NCBI GenBank assembly: GCA_049663345.1
Contig: JBATDG010000053.1
Coordinates: 1-64,000 of the forward strand
Direction of reading: 5' to 3'
DNA: 64,000 nt
Origin: SZUA-365 sp049663345
GTDB lineage: Bacteria > Bacteroidota > Ignavibacteria > SZUA-365
The position numbers and the translations under genes are program-made. The stretch's first letter is position 1; each line of letters begins with the position of its first letter. Shown here piece by piece: positions 36,959 through 44,308 of this stretch. The notes beneath the pieces are model-generated. The model did not search any database. It worked only from the letters and a program-made list of their open reading frames with translations, and had not been told where the DNA came from.

Positions 36959-37069
36959 TGGCTAATAGCTTATGGCTAATGGCTAATGGCTTATGGCTCA
37001 TCCGCTTTCCTGATCAGCTATCAGCTATTAGCTATCAGCTATTAGCTATCAGCCATCAGTAATCAGCCA
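36945..37069. repeat. symmetrical pair of 7-base arrays
   Basis: The left arm at 36945-37000 has eight contiguous 7-base units (TGGCTGA, TAGCTGA, TGGCTAA, TAGCTTA and variants). A 13-base spacer follows. The right arm at 37014-37069 has eight units of opposite sense (TCAGCTA, TTAGCTA, TCAGCCA, TCAGTAA). The arms can pair into a long imperfect hairpin. The left arm overlaps the end of the EamA gene and provides its stop codon. Confidence 0.9.
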
Positions 37070-37131
37070 TATATTTCACACGACGCTCTGAGAATGGTAT
37101 ATTGAACGTATTGGATCATACGAGATAAAAA

Positions 37132-38367
37132 ATGCGATCAATTGATATAAGTGAAAGCATCGCCATGGCGCTGTCTGCGCTGAAGGCGAACAAATTGCGT
37201 GCGTTTCTGACATTGCTCGGTGTGGTGATCGGGGTGTTCTCCTTTATTGGGGTGATGACCGGCATCAGCGTGCTGCAGGATTCCATCGAATCGAGCTTCA
37301 ACGTGCTGGGGTCCAACACCCTGCTGGTGCAGAAGTATCCGGCTATTCACACGGGGCCGGGTTCGCATATGAAATACCGCAACCGAAAAGATATTACAAT
37401 CGAGCAGGGCATGTACATTCGCGAGAACAGCCGTCTCGCGCAGTACGTCAACGTGCAGGCAAGCGACTTCGGCGCTGTGCTTCAGTATAAAAACCGGAAG
37501 ACCAATCCCAACGTGCAGGTGCTTGGCGGCACGCCCGAAATTGTCTATACACAGAACCGGGATGTCGATTACGGCCGCGTTTTTAACGAGCAGGAACTGC
37601 AGTATTCCCGCAACGTCGTTGTTCTCGGTGCGGAGATTGCGCGCATGCTGTTCCCCACGGAAAACCCCATCGACAAATCGGTGCGTCTCAACGGCATTCC
37701 CCTGCGCGTGATCGGCGTCATCGAACCGAAGGGCGGCATGTTCGGCGGCAATGCGGATAATTTCGTGCTTATGCCCCTCTCGACATTCAGCAATACCTAC
37801 GGAGACGCGCATCGGGTCAACATCCAGGCGAAGGCGGTGGATCAGCTGGCCTATGATGCGATGACCGACGAAATTATTGGACTTCTCCGCATTGTGCGCC
37901 GCGTGCCCGCGGGCGAGGACAACGATTTTGAGATCGTCTCCAACGAATCGCTTATTTCCGAAGTCAACAATCTTACTTTCCTCATCCGCGTCGGTACTGG
38001 AGCAATTTCCGCGATCGCCCTGCTTGCTGCCGGCATCGGCATCATGAACATCATGCTCGTGTCCGTTTCCGAGCGCACGCGAGAGATCGGCGTGCGGAAA
38101 GCCATCGGCGCCACCAAGCGCACCATTCTCACCCAGTTCCTCATCGAAGCCGTCGTTATCTGTCAGTTCGGCGGACTGCTGGGAATCGCTCTGGGGCTTG
38201 GGGGCGGCAACATACTCGCGCTGATGCTCGAGATTCCTCCCGTGCTCCCCATCGGCTGGGCGCTGGTCGGACTCGCCGTCACCTCCGTCATCGGCATCGT
38301 CTTCGGCGTCTATCCCGCCTGGAAAGCTTCCAACCTCGATCCGATCGAAGCGTTACGTTATGAGTGA
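37132..38367 (+). CDS. MacB/FtsX-type ABC transporter permease
   Basis: A 411-residue permease of the MacB family. One helix near the N-terminus (AFLTLLGVVIGVFSFIGVMTG, about residues 24-45) is followed by a large periplasmic domain and a C-terminal FtsX domain of three helices (GIGIMNIMLVSVSERTREIG near 305, then FLIEAVVICQFGG and the final WALVGLAVTSVIGIVFGVYP). It ends with PIEALRYE, the usual MacB-permease tail. MacB permeases need an ATPase and usually a membrane-fusion protein; neither is adjacent, so this looks like an orphan subunit or one whose partners are elsewhere. Confidence 0.88.
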   Translation: MRSIDISESIAMALSALKANKLRAFLTLLGVVIGVFSFIGVMTGISVLQDSIESSFNVLGSNTLLVQKYPAIHTGPGSHMKYRNRKDITIEQGMYIRENSRLAQYVNVQASDFGAVLQYKNRKTNPNVQVLGGTPEIVYTQNRDVDYGRVFNEQELQYSRNVVVLGAEIARMLFPTENPIDKSVRLNGIPLRVIGVIEPKGGMFGGNADNFVLMPLSTFSNTYGDAHRVNIQAKAVDQLAYDAMTDEIIGLLRIVRRVPAGEDNDFEIVSNESLISEVNNLTFLIRVGTGAISAIALLAAGIGIMNIMLVSVSERTREIGVRKAIGATKRTILTQFLIEAVVICQFGGLLGIALGLGGGNILALMLEIPPVLPIGWALVGLAVTSVIGIVFGVYPAWKASNLDPIEALRYE

Positions 38368-38426
38368 GGCGGTGTCTATGGTATGCGCGTGTTTCGGTAC
38401 TTGAAATTTGAGCTGGTGGTGGGCCG

Positions 38427-38488
38427 TAAAGGGTGAAGGGTAAAGTCGTGAAGGGGTGAAGGAGTAAAGAGGTGAAGACGTAAGGAGG
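38427..38488. repeat. 7/8-base tandem array that supplies a ribosome binding site
   Basis: Eight consecutive units: TAAAGGG, TGAAGGG, TAAAGTCG, TGAAGGGG, TGAAGGAG, TAAAGAGG, TGAAGACG, TAAGGAGG. The last unit (38481-38488) is a near-perfect Shine-Dalgarno sequence, 4 bases before the ATG at 38493. Confidence 0.85.
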
Positions 38489-38492
38489 CTGT

Positions 38493-39032
38493 ATGCGGTG
38501 GTTCATTTTGATTCTGTTTGCTGCTGTTGTCGCGTTCGGCTGCTCATCGAGCGACTTGTCAAATCATTCCAACCGTAAGACTGCGGTGCATAGGCTTGTT
38601 GTCACTGCACCGGGTGATTCCATCTGGATTGTGAAAGGGAGAATTTTGGATAGGGAAACTGGTGAACCGATGATTGGAGCATGGGCACTGATACAATATC
38701 GCATATCTGGTATTGACTCCGTTTTCAAAATTGGCGCCTATGCTAACCCCAACGCGAACTTCACCATTCTTATTCATTCAAAGCAGCAACCGATGGGAAT
38801 GACCTTACGTACGAGATATCAGCTGTACAAAAATCAATCCCTCGAACTGTCGGATTTCAATGACGGCGCCGTTTTAGATATCAAAGATATTAATCTCGAC
38901 GTGGATCCAGATTGGTGGAATAACAGTGAACCAAAAGGTTACCGCGCCATACGCCCCATGATCGACAGAGAGCAGACAAATTTCAAGTCCACGGTCACGC
39001 AGGAGCAGATCGAAAACCTCCCCGTCCGATAA
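38493..39032 (+). CDS. lipoprotein with carboxypeptidase-like domain; possible receptor fragment
   Basis: A 179-residue protein with a signal peptide and lipobox (VVAFGCSSS, Cys near residue 17). VKGRILDRETGEPMIGAWA near residue 49 is the start of a carboxypeptidase-regulatory-like (CarboxypepD_reg) beta-sandwich. The last residues, STVTQEQIENLPVR, look like the opening of a TonB-receptor plug domain, and the stop codon follows at once, where a 9-base array begins. It therefore resembles the N-terminus of a TonB-dependent receptor cut short, although a lipid anchor is unusual there. Composition is visibly more AT-rich than its neighbours. It could be a stand-alone lipoprotein or a remnant. 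Its RBS is the last unit of the upstream array. Confidence 0.65.
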   Translation: MRWFILILFAAVVAFGCSSSDLSNHSNRKTAVHRLVVTAPGDSIWIVKGRILDRETGEPMIGAWALIQYRISGIDSVFKIGAYANPNANFTILIHSKQQPMGMTLRTRYQLYKNQSLELSDFNDGAVLDIKDINLDVDPDWWNNSEPKGYRAIRPMIDREQTNFKSTVTQEQIENLPVR

Positions 39033-39180
39033 CCCCATCTGTGTAATCCGTTCAATCCGTGTAATCTGTGCGCCGGTATTTCAGTCCGGCGGGGAAAATT
39101 TCTATCTTGTGATCTGTCCACGATTCCTCGAATAGATCATCCTTCGTCCGCTGACGGACTCTGGTCGATCTATTCGGGAT
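39033..39180. repeat. 9-base array and an inverted palindromic module
   Basis: A 9-base array (GTGTAATCC, GTTCAATCC, GTGTAATCT) lies at about 39036-39070, starting right after the stop of the preceding gene. A module with AGATCATCCTTCGTCCGCTG and an inverted GATCTATTC end lies at about 39128-39180 and is related to the modules at 250 and 6857. pepT begins 46 bases later. Confidence 0.75.
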
Positions 39181-39225
39181 GACGATGAGGACAGGATTTC
39201 ACCCCAAATGATGCGAGGCAATACA

Positions 39226-40479
39226 ATGATTCCTTCCGATTATCAGTACACCTGCGTTCCCCGCTTTCTCAAGTATGTGAAGTACGACACGCAGTCCGAC
39301 GAAAATTCAGAGACCTTTCCGAGCACGGAGAAGCAGAAAATCCTGGGCGCCGATCTGGTGACGGAACTGCTGGAGCTGGGGCTTGCGGATGCAGCGATGG
39401 ACGAAAACGGCTATGTCATGGCCACCATTCCGGCGAATTCGGACAAGGCGGACGTGCCGGTCGTGGGCTTTATCGCGCACATGGATACTTCCCCCGACGT
39501 GAGCGGAGAGAACGTGAAGCCGGTGCTGCATGAGAATTACGACGGGAAGGATATTGTCCTCCCCGCCGACAACAGCATCGTGATCACCGTGGCGGATAAT
39601 CCCGATCTCACCGGCAAGGTCGGCGAGACGATCATCACTGCCGATGGCACGACGCTGCTGGGCGCGGATAATAAATCCGGTATCGCCGAAATCTTCGACG
39701 CTATTCATTTCCTGCTCACGCATCCGGAAGTGAAGCACGGCGCGGTGCGCATCTGCATCACTCCCGATGAGGAAGTGGGCCAGGGCACAAAGTTCTTCGA
39801 CGTGGCAAAATTCAATGCGACCTATGCCTACACGGTGGACGGCGAGCAGCTCGGTTCCATCGAGAATGAAACCTTCTGCGCCGATTCCCTCACTGTGCTG
39901 TTCGAAGGAGTGAGCATTCACCCGGGCTTCGCCAAAGACAAGCTGCTCAACAGCGTGAAGATGGCATCGCGCTTTCTTGAGAAATTGCCGCAGAACGCAC
40001 TTTCTCCCGAAACCACCGAGAAGCAGGAAGGCTATGTCCATCCCCACGGCATCACCGGCGGCGTAGAGAAAACCACGATCAAGTTCCTCCTGCGCGCCTT
40101 CACTACCGAGGAACTGCGCGAACAGGAAGCGTTCCTTCGCCGCCTTGTGGACGAAACAACGGCGGAATTTACGAAAGGCAAAGCCACAGTGACGGTGGAG
40201 GAATCCTATCGCAACATGCGCTATGTGCTCGACGAACATCCGCATGTGCTGGATGTGGCGAAGGAGGCGATGCAGCGAGTGGGCCTTTCGCCGGAAATCG
40301 GCAGCATCCGCGGCGGCACCGACGGCGCGCGGCTTTCGTATATGGGACTCCCCTGCCCGAATATCTTCGCAGGCGAACACAGCTTCCACAGCAAACGCGA
40401 GTGGGTCAGCGTGCAGGACATGGAGAAAGCCGTGCAGACCATCGTGATGATCGCCGCCCTCTTCGAGGAGAAGGCCTGA
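39226..40479 (+). CDS. pepT: peptidase T (tripeptide aminopeptidase)
   Basis: A zinc-dependent M20B aminopeptidase that removes N-terminal residues from tripeptides in the cytoplasm. Motifs match PepT: GFIAHMDTSPDVSGENVKP near residue 82 (first metal His and Asp), GTTLLGADNKSGIAEI near 140 (bridging Asp), CITPDEEVGQG near 178 (catalytic Glu) and YTVDGEQLGSIENE near 200. The start at 39226 has GAGG 7 bases upstream; an in-frame ATG at 39208 lacks a site. Length 417 is typical. A perfect terminator hairpin lies at 40618-40647. Confidence 0.95.
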   Translation: MIPSDYQYTCVPRFLKYVKYDTQSDENSETFPSTEKQKILGADLVTELLELGLADAAMDENGYVMATIPANSDKADVPVVGFIAHMDTSPDVSGENVKPVLHENYDGKDIVLPADNSIVITVADNPDLTGKVGETIITADGTTLLGADNKSGIAEIFDAIHFLLTHPEVKHGAVRICITPDEEVGQGTKFFDVAKFNATYAYTVDGEQLGSIENETFCADSLTVLFEGVSIHPGFAKDKLLNSVKMASRFLEKLPQNALSPETTEKQEGYVHPHGITGGVEKTTIKFLLRAFTTEELREQEAFLRRLVDETTAEFTKGKATVTVEESYRNMRYVLDEHPHVLDVAKEAMQRVGLSPEIGSIRGGTDGARLSYMGLPCPNIFAGEHSFHSKREWVSVQDMEKAVQTIVMIAALFEEKA

Positions 40480-40543
40480 AGAATCGATCGCCGCGCGACT
40501 AAAGCCGGAGGCGACTGAAATTGTCCCTTTACTTTTCACCGCG

Positions 40544-40647
40544 AATGTGTTAGATTGGTTTTGCCAATAGCTCTAATCTCGGCCCTCCCTACCGGGTTTA
40601 GAACAAACGCTTGGTATCCGTCCCGTTCCCCGCGGGACGGTTTTTTT
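40544..40647 (+). ncRNA. candidate small RNA, or long pepT 3' leader ending in a strong terminator
   Basis: The 342-base gap between pepT and the next gene has no ORF of note. A promoter-like pair, TTTACT near 40528 and TAGATT at about 40551-40556 with 17-base spacing, would start a transcript of roughly 85 bases ending at an intrinsic terminator (40618-40647). The terminator has a perfect 8-base-pair stem (CCGTCCCG with CGGGACGG) and seven T. It could simply be the pepT terminator. 40648-40821 shows only the ribosome binding site of the next gene. Confidence 0.35.
40618..40647 (+). terminator. intrinsic terminator
   Basis: Stem CCGTCCCG/CGGGACGG with a seven-base loop and TTTTTTT. It is the best terminator in the left half of the window and serves pepT, a small RNA, or both. 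Confidence 0.85.
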
Positions 40648-40821
40648 ATGCCCCTTTGAGCGCTATTTCCACACCTACCGGCCTTCCACGCCTTCAGCCC
40701 GCCGCGGACTCTTCTCCCCTCACGGCAGGACATCACCAAGCAATACCTACAGCGCGAAACGGTTCCCCCGCTCCTGATGTTGTGCATGTAATCCCCCCAT
40801 TCAATTTCCGGAGGACGTCGC

Positions 40822-42267
40822 ATGCGTCATTTCTCACGATTGCTATTTTTCTTCTGCCTCGTTTCCGCACTTCCGCTGCAGGCGCAGCTTCAGATAGAAA
40901 ATGCTTTTCCCATGCTTAGTTTCAACCGTCCGGTAGATTTACAGCAGGCAGGCGACGGCAGCGGACTGCTGTTCGCTGTCGAACAATCCGGGCGCATTCT
41001 TTCGTTTCAGAATGATGCCGCCGCTGAAACCGCCGCGGTTTTTCTCGACATCCGCGATCGCGTCAACTCCGACGGAAATGAGGAGGGCCTGCTGGGGCTG
41101 GCTTTCCATCCCTCCTTTCGGGAGAACGGCTATTTCTATGTGAATTACACTGCTTCGAATCCACGCCGCACGGTTATCGCCCGCTATCGGACGCTGGCTG
41201 CTGATCCGCTGAAAGCCGATCCTGCCAGTGAAATGGTGGTCCTGACCTTCGCGCAGCCCTATAGCAACCATAACGGCGGACAGATCGTTTTCGGCCCCGA
41301 TGGATACCTTTACATCGGTACCGGCGATGGCGGATCCGGCGGCGATCCGCAGGGCAACGCACAGAATCTGGGCGTCCTTCTCGGTAAAATGCTGCGCATC
41401 GACGTCGATAATCCGCAGGATGGCAAGAACTACGGTATTCCTTTCGACAACCCGTTCGCTGGCAACACAGACGGATGGGCGGAGGAAATATTTGCCTGGG
41501 GTTTGCGCAATCCCTGGCGCTTCAGTTTCGATCCCGCTTTTGGCCGTCTCTGGGTGGCCGACGTCGGTCAGAATCGTTATGAGGAAGTGAATATTGTTGA
41601 GAAAGGAAAGAACTACGGCTGGAATGTTATGGAGGGATTTGCCTGCTACAATCCGCAATCCGGCTGCGATGAAACCGGCCTCACAAAGCCCGTGATCGAA
41701 TATGGCAGGGAGATGGGATCATCAATCACCGGCGGTCCCCTTTATCGCGGAAATGACTTCCCCGACTTGGTAGAAAAATACATCTATGCCGATTTTGTCA
41801 GCGGAAAGATCTGGGCGCTGAGATACAATCTCCCCAATGACTTTTCTAATGAACTGCTGCTGAATTCTGGAAAGAATATCTCGGCGTTCGGTGTGGATGA
41901 GCGGGGTGAAATACTGATCTGCAGCTTCGACGGAGCAATCTACCGCTTCTCATCGGGAGTCTCCTCAACACGCGGATCCCTGGCTCCCGCGTCTTCTCTC
42001 CAACTGAGCGAAGCATATCCGAGCCCCGCAGTGCGGGGGATGCACGACCTGGTATCCATTCGATTCTCGCTCCCTTCACCAACCGCTATCCGTTTGGTAC
42101 TCTACGACGCCCTGGGCCGCAAACTCCGGACACTCTCAGACGAATGGTACGAAAGCGGTATCCACAGTCTCCCGATTCAAATCAGTGACCTCAGGCCCGG
42201 AGTGTATTTCTATGCACTGCTCAGCGGCGGCTCCCGATTGACGCAGAAGCTTGTAGTGATGGAATAA
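40822..42267 (+). CDS. PQQ-type soluble sugar dehydrogenase with T9SS sorting domain
   Basis: An exported 481-residue protein of the glucose/sorbosone dehydrogenase (GSDH) beta-propeller family. A signal peptide (LLFFFCLVSALPLQA) follows the ATG, which has GGAGG at 40811. Family blocks are NSDGNEEGLLGLAFHP near residue 75, YSNHNGGQIVFGPDGYLYIG near 145 with TGDGGSGGDPQGNAQ, and WGLRNPWRFSFDP near 230 with WVADVGQNRYEEVN and KGKNYGWNVMEG. The C-terminal 80 residues form a T9SS sorting domain (EAYPSPAVRG, LVLYDALGRKLRTL, GVYFYALLSGG). Family enzymes oxidise aldose sugars with PQQ; no PQQ synthesis gene is here, and the acceptor is unknown. Confidence 0.92.
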   Translation: MRHFSRLLFFFCLVSALPLQAQLQIENAFPMLSFNRPVDLQQAGDGSGLLFAVEQSGRILSFQNDAAAETAAVFLDIRDRVNSDGNEEGLLGLAFHPSFRENGYFYVNYTASNPRRTVIARYRTLAADPLKADPASEMVVLTFAQPYSNHNGGQIVFGPDGYLYIGTGDGGSGGDPQGNAQNLGVLLGKMLRIDVDNPQDGKNYGIPFDNPFAGNTDGWAEEIFAWGLRNPWRFSFDPAFGRLWVADVGQNRYEEVNIVEKGKNYGWNVMEGFACYNPQSGCDETGLTKPVIEYGREMGSSITGGPLYRGNDFPDLVEKYIYADFVSGKIWALRYNLPNDFSNELLLNSGKNISAFGVDERGEILICSFDGAIYRFSSGVSSTRGSLAPASSLQLSEAYPSPAVRGMHDLVSIRFSLPSPTAIRLVLYDALGRKLRTLSDEWYESGIHSLPIQISDLRPGVYFYALLSGGSRLTQKLVVME

Positions 42268-42294
42268 TGACGTCAGCATCCTGACGGAAGAAAA

Positions 42295-42423
42295 ATCACT
42301 AAGACACGAAGACACGAATGAAGAGCACGAAAGGTTTTAGTAATAGTCGCATCGGATTAAATACGGAGCGATTATAATAATCTTTCGTGTTCTTGATTGT
42401 GTCTTAGTGACTTCGTGGTTTTT
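42295..42423. repeat. opposed 8-base tandem arrays between convergent genes
   Basis: The left arm at about 42295-42332 (ATCACTAA, GACACGAA twice, then a CACGAAAGG end) and right arm at about 42383-42420 (CTTTCGTG, TTCTTGAT, TGTGTCTT, AGTGACTT, CGTGGTTT) belong to the same family as 19089-19260. The array separates the sugar dehydrogenase and the small membrane protein, whose 3' ends face each other; it ends two bases before the latter's stop codon. Confidence 0.88.
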
Positions 42424-42425
42424 TC

Positions 42426-42572
42426 TTACTCCGGTTTGGAGTTCTTGGCGATGTACACGTCCAGCGCTCGGATGACGCGGCTGGCCATTCGTGCGAAGAG
42501 TGCGAAACCGTAGATGGCAAAGACGAGGGTGAGCACGCTGAAAATGAGCGTTGTAATTTCATTCAGTGACAT
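42426..42572 (-). CDS. small single-pass membrane protein (48 residues)
   Basis: A short open frame starting at 42572 and ending TAA at 42426. The product begins MSLNEITTLIFSVLTLVFAI and continues YGFALFARMASRVIRALDVY, so it has one hydrophobic helix (about residues 8-28), a basic flank and a polar tail ending NSKPE. An AAGG site lies about 5 bases upstream. The next gene upstream on this strand ends at 42612, so it probably belongs to the same transcript as the FAD oxidoreductase. I do not recognise the family. The regular composition and good start argue for a real gene. Confidence 0.65.
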   Translation of the reverse strand: MSLNEITTLIFSVLTLVFAIYGFALFARMASRVIRALDVYIAKNSKPE

Positions 42573-42611
42573 GGCTGCCTTCTGGCGAATATTGAAAATT
42601 GTAGGGTTTCT

Positions 42612-44228
42612 TCACACACGTGTGCCGGACATTGCCGTGAAGCAAGCGGCGGGCTCGATCATGGTCCACAGCCAGGCCTGGGCGGCTCGTATGCCGTCCA
42701 CCGCTGCAGACGTAATTCCTCCAGCGAACCCTGCACCTTCCCCGACCGGGTAGAAATTCGAATGCACGGGGGACGCCATAGATCCATTGAGACGATCGAT
42801 GCGGTACGGCGAGGAGGTCCGGCTCTCGATGCCGAAGACCTGCGCATGCTCGTTCACGGAAAAGCCGCGCATTTTGTTATCGAAGGACGCAAAGCCGCGG
42901 CGGAGTCCATCATAGACAAATGCCGGAAATAGCTCGTGCATGGCCGCAGGAGCGACGGGACTGAGACAGGAGGAGGGCGACAGGCTGCGACTGTTATGTG
43001 AGCCCAGAAAGTCCTGCAGACGCTGTCCGGGAAGCGTATGCACTGATCCGCTTCCATTGACAGCAGTGCGGAAGCGGGACTCAAGCTCCGATTGAAGCTG
43101 CAGCGCGGCATCAACGCCTGTGTAGCCCGCCTGTGCCATATCTTTTTCAGAGACATTCACAACAATAGCTGCATTCGAAAACCGCCCGCTCTTGAGGTAA
43201 TTGCTCATTCCATTGGTGACGACGCCTGTACTGTCAGAACTGGCGTTGAGTACATATCCTCCCGGACACATGCAGAAGGAATACACGGCGCGTTCTTCTT
43301 CCTTCCAGGTTTTCGCGAGTTTGTACTGAGCGGCTTCGATCCCCGCATACTGCATTTCATATTTCGCACCGTACTGCATCGCATTCACCGCCGCGGACGG
43401 ATGCTCCACGCGCACTCCCAGCGCAAATTCTTTCAGCGACATCGGCGTCTGCCGCGAACGCAGCATTGCGTACACATCGCGGGCGGAGTGTCCGGTTGCA
43501 AGAAACAGCGCAGAGGCTTCGCTGCGCGAGCCATCGTGAGTTTCCACCTGAGTGATGCAGCCGCTGGTGTCCGCCTGATACGAAGTAAACCGCGTGGAGT
43601 AGCGGACGTCGATCTCCTTTTTCTCCATATCGTCGAGCATACGAGTAATGCAATGCCTGATTTTATTGGAGCCAAGATGCGGATTGTAGAGGTAGCGGAT
43701 GTTCTCGGGTGCGCCATAACGGACGAAAGTATCCATTATAAATCCGATATACGGCGACCGGATGCGCGTGATAAGTTTGCCGTCGCTATACGTCCCTGCA
43801 CCGCCTGCTCCAAAGCAGATGTTTGAAAAGGGATTCAGATCGCCGGTCTTCATGAAGCGCGCCATATCTCGAACGCGCTGCCGCATCGGCGGTCCCTGCT
43901 CGAGCAGCAGCGGCTTAAGGCCATGCAGTCGAAGCCAGTAGGCGCAGAATATTCCGCCGGGGCCTGTCCCTACGACCACGGGACGAAGCTGATCCGTACG
44001 CAATGCCTGCATCCGCAGCCTCTGGTCGGCAATTCCGGACATGATTTCTTCTACCGGGTCGCGCAGGTCCGTGGAAAGCGAATACTGCACGCGGATGCTG
44101 TGATGCTGCCTTGCGTCAATACTGCGTTTGAGAATGCGGAACTCCACGTCGCTTCCCAGCTGTTCGCGGACTGCCTGCCGAAGCTGTTCTTCGCTGTGGT
44201 GATATGGAAGTATTATCTGTAGCTGCAT
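42612..44228 (-). CDS. FAD-dependent dehydrogenase (COG2509-like)
   Basis: A 538-residue flavoprotein. PVVVGTGPGGIFCAYWLRLHG near residue 83 is the FAD-binding Rossmann motif. ICFGAGGAGTYSDGKL near 137, FLATGHSARDVYAML near 244 and MCPGGYVLNAS near 318 are blocks typical of the COG2509 group of uncharacterised dehydrogenases. The C-terminus has YPVGEGAGFAGGITSAAVDGI, the second FAD-contact segment. The start codon lies only 8 bases beyond the U-tract of the terminator of the upstream gene, so its own promoter is not obvious. Substrate unknown. Confidence 0.85.
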   Translation of the reverse strand: MQLQIILPYHHSEEQLRQAVREQLGSDVEFRILKRSIDARQHHSIRVQYSLSTDLRDPVEEIMSGIADQRLRMQALRTDQLRPVVVGTGPGGIFCAYWLRLHGLKPLLLEQGPPMRQRVRDMARFMKTGDLNPFSNICFGAGGAGTYSDGKLITRIRSPYIGFIMDTFVRYGAPENIRYLYNPHLGSNKIRHCITRMLDDMEKKEIDVRYSTRFTSYQADTSGCITQVETHDGSRSEASALFLATGHSARDVYAMLRSRQTPMSLKEFALGVRVEHPSAAVNAMQYGAKYEMQYAGIEAAQYKLAKTWKEEERAVYSFCMCPGGYVLNASSDSTGVVTNGMSNYLKSGRFSNAAIVVNVSEKDMAQAGYTGVDAALQLQSELESRFRTAVNGSGSVHTLPGQRLQDFLGSHNSRSLSPSSCLSPVAPAAMHELFPAFVYDGLRRGFASFDNKMRGFSVNEHAQVFGIESRTSSPYRIDRLNGSMASPVHSNFYPVGEGAGFAGGITSAAVDGIRAAQAWLWTMIEPAACFTAMSGTRV

Positions 44229-44236
44229 AGATATAT

Positions 44237-44284
44237 AAAAAAGGTGCTGCGCGAAGTTAGGAAATTTCCAGCACTTCGCGCAGC
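44237..44284 (-). terminator. intrinsic terminator of the sigma54-type regulator gene
   Basis: A perfect 12-base-pair stem (GCTGCGCGAAGT with ACTTCGCGCAGC, 15-base loop) is followed on the - strand by ACCTTTTTTA. It lies between the regulator stop (44309) and the FAD oxidoreductase start (44228). Confidence 0.85.
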
Positions 44285-44308
44285 ATCAATAAGAGAGAAA
44301 TGAGAAGA

